A stretch of 64,000 nt of DNA, taken from assembly GCA_951812925.1 (NCBI GenBank), contig OX638369.1, positions 60,898,228-60,962,227 of the forward strand, in the 5' to 3' direction. The number at the start of each line of letters is the position of its first letter. Positions within the stretch are counted from its first letter, which is position 1. Below, one piece after another: positions 55,741 through 64,000 of this stretch. The notes under the pieces are model-generated. The model was not told where the DNA came from and ran no database searches. It worked only from the letters and a program-made list of their open reading frames with translations. The translations under genes and the position numbers were made by a program. This stretch comes from Calliopum simillimum (taxonomy: Eukaryota > Arthropoda > Insecta > Diptera > Lauxaniidae).

Positions 55741-57511
55741 CTGAGGTAAGTTAAATCGGTATAACTTTGAAAAACTGTCTTTGATTTAAAAAACGCAGAG
55801 ACCGCTCAAGTATTATACGTATTGAGCAAAAAGGAACTCATCCTTTATATTTAAGAGAATCTTTTGAAAGGGACACTGGAGAAGATGGTGACTGCAATGC
55901 CAAGGAAGTAATAATATTTGTAGATTTTTGGCCACTTTTAGGGCGTGGCATCATCCATTAAAGTAAAAACTTCAAATTATTACAAAAAAGAGCGAATAGT
56001 GATACAGGAAGAATCAAACTAAGTAGATTGAGGTAAAAGAAGGAATGAAAAAATTATACGGGAAAAAGAAATAGAGGAATAGAGATGACGTCCGAAGATG
56101 AAACTTAATTAAGAAAGATTAACAGATAGGGAATAAACTCCTAAAATTAAGTTGCGGATAACAGCTGGTATGCAATATTATTTATTTGTTTTTGCCATTG
56201 GTATTATGTGTTTCATATAAAATGCAGCATATTGTTATACATTCCCTCATTAGTCGAATAATACCAACGTTCTAGTTTTCTTACAATTACTACTATTGTT
56301 GTTGCTACTGTTGCTATTGGAAAGTATGTAACCAATTTAAGGGCATACGCTACTTAAGGCAAATGCAGGCTCACATCAGAAAAATAAGAGCAACATGCCC
56401 CTCCCGATGCCATTATAGACTTCACTTTGACCAAGTGGTATATTTGCTCACATTGTTGTTGCCCTAAATGATTTGCAAAGAAAAACAAAATGTTTGAAAT
56501 TTTTTTCCGATTTTATTTTATTTTTATTTGTGTACGTATTTCACACCATTTAACGGTAATATAACTTTACTCGTGAATACATATGTACATATCAGAGCTG
56601 TAAATTATGAAAGATTGGATTGGGTATTCCTTTATACACGTATGTATACCTAGAACAAAGTCGAAATTTAGTTCCGGTAAAGGTGAATTCTCATTCCTGC
56701 TTTGAGGAATTCAAATTCCCTTTCAATTCTATTGGAGAATGGACTGTGGAGCTATATTTTTTGGAATGGACATATAAAGAAAATTGTTAAATGTCCATTT
56801 AATTTTAATCTCTTTTAAAAAAATCATTATTTCACAGCTCTGCGCATATCTAAAATATATCGTAAGCGTATCCCTGTAGGAAAGTATTTTAGTCCTAAAC
56901 TATATAATTACTATAAACCGCCGTATTGTATGTATGTAGGCGATTCTCCAAAAAATGTACAGTTCAATGTCCCTGGGATCAAAACCATGTTTAAATTTAA
57001 AAATTGATATTGATAATACAAGGCTTCTATACGAAAAGCTTGAAAAAAATATATTTTTTTAATATTTTACTATAAAATTATAACATAAAGTGTTAAAAAC
57101 TCCTTCTCCCTCCTTTCCCTAACCACTTCTTAGTGCACTTAATTTGCCTGTTTCGCATATAACGTTATCTTCTAAAAATAGATTATACGACATTGTTTGA
57201 ATTTATATTTCAGCTCCTTTTTTTCTGTGCTCTTCGAAAATTTTTTTTACATAGAAGTTGGTCCCTCATTTCAGGCTATCTCCGCTCAGTTTTTCTTAAT
57301 CAACTGTAATTTTTTTAAATATTTAGTAAATAGAGAACTGAAAGTGAAGATAAAGAGGGATTCAGTTTATTTTCAGCTCAGTGAGTTGTGATTTTTGGTA
57401 GTGAGTGTTCGTGTGTTTTTTTTTAAAAAAGTTTTAAAATTTTGTAAAGAACGCAAGTGTGGGTACATCATTCTCATCGTAAGTTTTTTTATACGTATAT
57501 GTATTACTACA
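55741..57511. other. Intronic DNA without recognised element
   Basis: AT-rich. No coding motif or transposon end was identified. Confidence 0.45.
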
Positions 57512-58177
57512 CAGAGCGAAGAAAAAACCACGTTCGTGAGTGTTTTAACTACGTTTCGTTGCTGATTTGGATTTAACAACGCTCCAAGCTCATATTTGAA
57601 TGGTGCGTTGCAAAATCACTCACAAACGTGGTTGAAACTTATTCAACAACGCTAATTGCCAAGCGTTGTTAAGTATGAATCAGCAACGAAACGTAGTCAA
57701 AACACTCCGAAACGTTGTTAAACTCAAATCAGCAACGAAACGTAGTTAAAACACTCACGAAACGCAGTTAAATCCAAATCAGCTCATATCAAAACAAATA
57801 GATTTTCAGTCAACTTCACAATAATGATGCTCGTAGCTGAGTTGCTAACGTCCGCATTTATCACACGACAGATACCAGGTTCAAATCTCCAAACATCAAA
57901 ACAAAAAAATTTTATTTAATGCATTAAATTGAAAATAAAAAAAGAAATAATGTCAGTTTTCATTGCTGTTGACAGGAAAAAATTAATTCAAAAAAATTTT
58001 GTTCTTTTCTATTTCATGTAGCAACGCGCGTTGGTAAATCACTCACAAACGTAGTTGAAACCCATTTAGCAACGCGCGTAGTTAATACTGCCACAAACGA
58101 GCCACGTTCAAAACTTGGGTCGCCACGTGGTTAAAATAACTACGTTTCTGCCACTTTTGACAATGTTGTTTTCTCTG
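57512..58177. mobile_element. MITE with CAGAG ends, long copy
   Basis: Ends match 50425-50647 (CAGAGCGAAGAAAAAACCAC; GCCACTTTTGACAATGTTGT then TTTCTCTG). The interior is expanded with repeated GCAACGAAACGTAGT(T/C)AAAAC blocks and holds a tRNA-like insert. Confidence 0.65.
57826..57892 (+). ncRNA. tRNA-like pol III promoter segment (SINE head?)
   Basis: An A box TAGCTGAGTTG (57834-57844) and a B box GGTTCAAATC (57879-57888) lie 34 bp apart, as in tRNA genes. The T-arm and acceptor stems do not pair well, so it is more likely a tRNA-derived SINE head or a dead tRNA copy. Confidence 0.4.
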
Positions 58178-58496
58178 TGTAAACATATTATTTTATATTT
58201 TATAATTAAATCAATAAAAAATTTGAGTGTGTATCAACCAGTTTCAATGAGTTTAAAAAAAATTGCAGTTTTCATTGTGATATTACTGTTTTTGCTACAT
58301 TTCGTCATTCTCCGTTTCATCATATGCCGTCGTTTTTTTTTTTGCAACATTTCATCATTCTCCGTTTAAAAAAATATATGTTAGATTTGTAGAAGTTTTT
58401 TTAAGTGTTTTAAGACTAAATATAAATTTTTATTTTTTTAAATAAATAGTTTAAGCGAAACTAACGACAAAAAACAGGTGGAGACTTACTCTAACA

Positions 58497-60685
58497 TATC
58501 GATACCTTAGAGCGCTATTGTCCTCACGGCGTGCTTGAACCAAGTTTAAATAAAAGTTTCTTGCATATGAGTTTTTTGACTGAATTATGTTACGTAATAA
58601 CTTCACGAATCAAATGATCCCAAAATTAAAAAAATCGAATGGGCCCTTTTTGAAATAAGGCTGCCTGAAGCAATAACTATAAAAAGTTAATACAACACAA
58701 AATTAAAAATATTTGTAACATTTTGCAAACCATTTTTCTAAACTAATTTGAGGTCGCTGAACACGAAAAACGCATTTATTTTTTTTTCCTTGGGGTCGTT
58801 CCCAAGTTATTCGATAATTTATAATTTCGAGGTTATAGCTTCATATACATCAATATATTTCTATGACGCCAAGTTCGATCAATTTTATTTTTCCACGCTT
58901 ACAAAGAGTGATTAATGGCGCTTCTAACAAGTATACCAACAACTATGCTCCAAACAAAATTGACTGAGTTAAAGCAGGAAAAAGCTTGACATTTCAAAAA
59001 TTTTTTAAATTTTTTCACATCAACTTCAAATGAGATACTTTTTTTTTGGCACATATTTTTTTTAAATAAATATTTTTAGAAATGTTATTTAATGGCGCAT
59101 ATAATTGCAAACATTTTAAGCCTATGTTGAGCAAAATCGAATGAAATTTCCAATAAGTGCAATAAGGAAGATGTGAGAATTTTCGAAATATTCGGCCTGA
59201 GTCAACAGATCCAATTTTTCAGCCTCCAAATAGGACACCCTACACTTATTGAACACTTTAAAGATGATTTAAGTAACTTCTAATCATTCTCCGTAGAAGA
59301 ACATTGCGGAATGTATCAAAAATATTAATTTTTGAAAGAAATCGAAATTTCCCTATTGCACTAAAACCTTAATATCTTTTGGAAATTTCATTCGATTTTG
59401 CTCAACATAGGCTTAAAATGTTTGCAATTATATGCGCCATTAAATAACATTTCTAAAAATAATTATTTAAAAAAAAATATGTGCCAAAAACAAAGTGTTT
59501 CATTTGAAGTTGATGTGAAAAATTTAAAAAATTTTTGAAATGTCAAGCTTTTTCCTGCTTTAACTCAGTCAGTTTTGTTTGGAGCATAGTTATTGGTATA
59601 CTTGTTAGAAGCGCCATTAATCACTCTTTGTAAGCGTGGAAAAATAAAATTTATCGGAATTGGCGTCATAGAAATATATTGATGTATATGAAGCTATAAC
59701 CTCGAAATTATAAATTATCGAATAACTTGGGAACGACCCCAAGGAAAAAAAAAATAAATGCGTTTTTCGTGTTCAGCGACCTCAAATTAGTTTAGAAAAA
59801 TGGTTTGCAAAATGTTACAAATATTTTTAATTTTGTGTTGTATTAACTTTTTATAGTTATTGCTTCAGGCAGCCTTATTTCAAAAAGGGCCCATTCGATT
59901 TTTTTAATTTTGGGATCATTTGATTCGTGAAGTTATTACGTAACATAATTCAGTCAAAAAACTCATATGCAAGAAACTTTTATTTAAACTTGGTTCAAGC
60001 ACGCCGTGTCCTACATATCTCCATTTTTCAATTATTGGGAAATGCAAAAAGAAGATTTTAAACAGTGGTTATTTAAAATTGGCTGCTATTTTTATGTAAC
60101 GATACATTCAATAATTTTACCTAAAGTATATTTTAATATATTTTAATATTTTTAACCAATTTTATTAATTTCTAACGAAACCCCAGCCAATTTATAGTAA
60201 GTCATTACTTTTGCCCTTACATAGAATTGCACTTCTATTAAAATAAACGACACATTTAGTAAATTTTATGAAATTTATCCACTTAAATGTCGTAAAAAAT
60301 CATAAAACGCGTATAAAATTCGAAAAAAAGGAAATTTTTTTTTTTTAATTTTTGGTTCCGACATACAAGGGTTCCCCGTTGGGTGTAACAAAATTTGTTC
60401 ACTAAAATGTCGTAAAAAGTCATAAAACGCGAAGAAAACACGAAAAATTGTTTTTAAAAATGTGACTTATTTAAATATTCAGTGGAGATAGGACAATAGT
60501 TCTCTTCAAAAAATTACAGTTTGGAGAGGATTTTTCTGAATTTTCAAATATTTTGGTGTTTTAGTGCTATTTTGACATCACACAGTTTTCCACACGGTAA
60601 AGAAGCCCACAGTGATGCCATAAGTGCAAAAATCTCAAAATCGCAAATAGTGGAGATAGGACTATAGCGCTCTAAGGTATCGATA
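58497..60685. mobile_element. 2.2-kb palindromic DNA element (P2)
   Basis: Ends TATCGATACCTTAGAGCGCT (58497) and its inverse (60685) are 22-bp inverted repeats, with TA at the boundary. Directly inside the left end is a palindrome of two 628-bp arms, 58525-59152 and 59381-60008, separated by 228 bp. The right 650 bp contain repeated (T)GGAGATAGGACAATAG-like motifs (60008 inverted, 60482, 60652) and a direct duplication of AATGTCGTAAAAA and CATAAAACGCG (60286 and 60406). No transposase. Confidence 0.85.
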
Positions 60686-60879
60686 TAGTTTTGGGACGCC
60701 ATATATTTATTTTTGAAAATATTATATACTTCTTACTTTTTTTGACTAAATTGATATTTTTAGTTTCACAAACGCTCAGATAAACTTTTTTGAATTTTTG
60801 CGTAAACCATTTATTTGAAAAAAAATTAAATTTAGTCTTAATACACTTAAATAAACTTGTTAAGAATCCATCATCCATT

Positions 60880-61330
60880 TTTAGGGTTGCCACCTGGTTA
60901 TTTTCAAAAATCTTATTTAATTCTTACTTTTTTTGACTAAATTGAAACAAAAAAAGAAACAACTAAAATAGGTGGCAACATCGAAAGTTTTTGCTCTATC
61001 CTTAAAAAGTTTAATGAAGTGTTTAAAGAAAAAATTTTAATTGTTCTCTTATATATATATGATTTAAGCAAAACTTAAGAAAACAAGCATATGGCAACCC
61101 TGAAAATTTTTCTTCAATTTTAAAAAGGTTTTTCTGTGCGTTTTTGTAACCAAAAATCTGAATTCAGTCAAAAAAGTAAGATTTAAAATATATTTTCGAA
61201 AACAACCATGTGGCAACCCTAGAAATTTATGTTGGATTTTTCAAAAGTTTATCTAAGCGTTGTTATTAGACAAAATTTTTTTTTGTGAATATATTGCTTA
61301 AGCGAAACTTTTAAAAAAAACGTGGCAACC
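60880..61330. repeat. Scattered GGTTGCCACCTGG / GGCAACCCT family blocks
   Basis: TTTTTAGGGTTGCCACCTGG at 60880, CATATGGCAACCCTGAAAAT at 61088, ATGTGGCAACCCTAGAAATT at 61208 and GTGGCAACCCTGGAAGTTTA at 61321. They match the arms of the palindrome at 7258-8176 but are rearranged. Confidence 0.6.
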
Positions 61331-61469
61331 CTGGAAGTTTATGTTTAATTCTTAGAAAGATTCCAGAAATTAAGGGCATCATATTCTATATCTTCATTTA
61401 ATAAAAAAAATAAAATAAGTAGGTGGGGACAAAATAAGGCATGTTTTGGTAAATTTAGTATGTATTTAG

Positions 61470-61690
61470 TATGTATTGTCCTGTTTCCATTCGTCACGAT
61501 CCTTTGCGATGACTTTTATCTCTTGCCATAACTTTCCCGATTCTTGCGAACCTTTTTCAGGTGGTTCTCGGCCTATCACGTCATCTATTGTCTCGTGGAT
61601 TCTACTCAAAAGCTTGGCGGCAAACTTTGTTGTGTGGTTTTCGGAGAGTATAACCGATTCATCACCACTTGCGTAGCTTGATCCCTTATG
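61470..61690 (-). pseudogene. 3' fragment of the RTE-like LINE, copy D
   Basis: Plus strand TCGTCACGATCCTTTGCGAT to GCGTAGCTTGATCC matches 36600-36815 of the long copy at roughly 80 percent. It is the basic GRPKTNW/GWIGHT C-terminal region in antisense. A TATGTATTTAGTATGTATT tail lies at its low-coordinate side. Confidence 0.75.
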
Positions 61691-61983
61691 AACCTTCTAC
61701 AGACCATTAGAAACAATTTAAAAAAAAAATCGTGTAAGTCGACCGTGTAGTTGCCGCGAACATAAGCTACATACGGACACCATTTCATTTTTATATATAT
61801 AGATTAGGGTGGGCCGATTTGAAAACTGATCTCGGCTATCCCCCTATGTGAAAGTTCATTCAATTCTATGAATATTTGCCCAAGAAACCATACCTCTACG
61901 TTCAAGTTTAGTTCGGCGCATTTTCGATTGGAAATTAATGTAATAAACCAGTATTTTTGAGACCTTAACAGTTTTTGAAGAAT

Positions 61984-62520
61984 ATCTTTTAGACCATGAG
62001 TGGCTCCAAAAAAAAATGTAATACGATGTTTACAGAATCCAATTATCTTTTGAGCGGTTGTTTAATTTTTTTTGTACGACTCCTCGTTAAAGAGTATTCG
62101 CAATTTTAAAAGTAAAATATTTTAATATGAACTTATATGTAGCATTTGCATATAAAAACTGTGCACAACTTTTTAAACTGAGTTATCTCCTAAACTATGT
62201 ATGTATGTATGTATCTCCTAAACTATAAGCTACACAAAAACATTTTTTACATCTTTACATAGGAAATTTCCTGTGTTACAAAATTGTGGGGAAAAATTTT
62301 TCTGTAAATGTTTTGCGTTGGCGAGATATTTGCAAAAGACTGATTTTAGCGATCTTTGAGCCTGAATAACTTTTCATACGCACAATGGACTTCAATGGAC
62401 TTTTTACACATTATTCTTTATGCTTTAATAAAGACAATTCCGGTGAAAAAAATTCACTTGGAATTTTTTCGCAGGAATATTCTTATTTTCCTGGGCTATA
62501 GGTATATATATTTTATTAAA
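61984..62520. repeat. Diverged relative of the P1 palindrome arm
   Basis: Contains TCTCCTAAACTATAAGCTAC, TTTCCTGTGTTACAAAATTG, GCCTGAATAACTTTTCATAC, and TTCACTTGGAATTTTTTCGC with a following TATTCTTATTT. These follow the order of the arm at 5220-5710. Only one arm is evident. It is bordered on the left by AGGGTGGGCCGATTTG (61805). Confidence 0.55.
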
Positions 62521-64000
62521 AGTTGTAAAATCAGAGCAGAATTAGGTTACTCAGTTTTAATTTTAATATTCATAGCTCTTTTCACAAAATTTAATTTTTA
62601 TTTCAACAAATATTAACATGAAAATTTGCTTACTCACTTGAAGGGCAAAATTACAATACAAATTCTCACAAATTTTTTTCCCAACTAACTAGAACTGTCA
62701 AACTGCAAGGCATCCCTAATGACAGTTTGTGGCTGCATTCAGAGTTTAAATTATTGTTGTACACAACGGCATTCTCAGTGAAAATGGCAGTGCTAAATGT
62801 GCCCCGGTTTACCATACATACGTACATGATCATTATGGTCAGTTAAGGTTGGTGATTGGGGTTGGTTAGCGGTCTGTTCAATTAAATAATGTAAAGATGG
62901 ACTTAGTACGATTTTGAAGTTAGAACATTTATATGAACTACGTCGTATCTTCATCATATTGAGTTCCTACAGGGTTCATTTTAATGTTTGTACGAAAATT
63001 TGTTTATGTCCGTATAAATGTCGGTTTTCGTATAAAACATAACCAAAGAGCCAATGGCCAGTGTTGTCGTTCATACATACGTTCTCTCGTTTGTTAGTTG
63101 CTCTGAAGCATAAATTCGGTCATGTTATTTTCGTTAAATCGTTGAATAAATAAATGTTCACTTTATTTCTGAACTTTTGCACAAGTACTGGATATAAATT
63201 TGTAAAACAGCACTTGTGCTGTGAAAGTTGACATAACATTTTTATTAGATTTTTAAGTTATCCTTAGTCCAACAAGAGAAAATCATTACCATGGGTTAAC
63301 GGGATACCTATTTATTATATTTTAACATAAAAAATTATGAAACTTATTAATTTGTAAAAATTTTATCGTTAAGAGGTCTTTAGCTCTGGCATTGTAGTGT
63401 TTTTTTTTTTAGATATTGTATGTAATTTTATTTTTACTCAAATCATCCCTTAAGATATTTAACAAGGAGTTACTTGTTTGTTTCCGTTCTTGCTTTAAAA
63501 ATAAAAACTTTCAGCCATTTTTATTAGTAACTAGCTGGCCTGGTTGCGACTTCGTTCGCCCATTCCCGATGCCTATACGTACGAAGTCCCATCCATCTCC
63601 ATCGTCCCTCTCTTCCATAGGTACAGAGGTATAGTATTTTCTATAATTTTTGTATGAAGGGTGCAACTCCCCCTTCTCACCCCCCCCCGCCCAAGATTTT
63701 CATAGTACATTAATGGTAGATAGAATATTCATGTATGTACCAAGTTTTATAACGATATCTGCGATATGTGAAGAAATATAGCATTTTGTGTATTTTTGAA
63801 AATTGGATGCAATTCTACATCAATATCCCCCAAGTTTTGCATTGTGAATGGTAGATATGTACATTATGCATAAGTTCATCAACTTTCATAATCATAACTT
63901 GTATAACTGTAGAGATATAGCTTTTTTTGTTTTTTTTTTTTCGTATGGGGGGTGCAACCCCCGCTCCCCTCAGTAGCATCCCACTCCCTTAAGAACCTTC
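62521..64000. other. Intronic DNA without recognised exon
   Basis: AT-rich. The part from about 63530 (CTGGCCTGGTTGCGACTTCG, then repeated GGGTGCAACTCCCCC-like blocks) looks transposon-derived. I looked for the next transporter exon here and did not find one. Confidence 0.45.

Noticed and set aside
52000..64000. Further MFSD6-like exons
   Set aside because: I looked for an acceptor followed by continuing transporter sequence in phase 0 and found none I could defend.

Overview
This is eukaryotic, AT-rich, repeat-dense DNA, almost certainly from a higher fly. The transposon families (DINE-1/Helentron-like elements, an errantivirus-type Ty3/gypsy element, an RTE-like LINE) and the strong similarity of the only host gene to dipteran MFSD6-type transporters suggest a tephritid fruit fly. 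The species call is inference.

Host gene: one protein-coding gene runs on the + strand. Three exons are readable: 13312-13456 (start codon), 44500-44622 and 51547-51710. They encode the first 144 residues of an MFSD6-like major facilitator superfamily transporter. Splice phases match exactly, and a TATA-type promoter candidate lies at 11879. Intron 1 is about 31 kb, intron 2 about 6.9 kb, and the last exon seen splices on beyond what I can recognise, so the gene leaves the window on the right.

Layout: 1-3500 holds a decayed piggyBac element with intact ends. 3500-8910 is one copy of a dispersed repeat into which four DNA elements have inserted: a 2.6-kb palindromic TA element, a PIF/Harbinger-type MITE, a TA-type MITE and an hAT element. 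A second copy at 14276-15056 serves as the empty site and confirms each target duplication. 10.6-11.25 kb is a DINE-1/Helentron-like element, followed by the promoter and 5' leader. Intron 1 contains further inverted-repeat elements (22.3-23.7 kb; a composite at 24.4-28.7 kb; 40.7-42.6 kb), a mariner-type transposase relic, a nearly complete gypsy-type LTR retrotransposon (30227-36521, antisense) broken by a small LINE derivative, and an RTE-like LINE (36546-39853, antisense) with an intact 1034-codon ORF. Intron 2 holds a decayed LINE copy, an hAT-type element with CCAAGA-rich ends and a foldback-like element. The final 12 kb holds a second large TA-type palindrome and several smaller remnants.

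The strongest themes are the concentration of long inverted repeats (several able to form 0.6-0.85-kb hairpins), a layered insertion history that can be read from nested sites, and short deletion derivatives of the LINE that keep only its 5' region and about 43 bp of its 3' end. I see no bacterial-type system, CRISPR array or rRNA gene.
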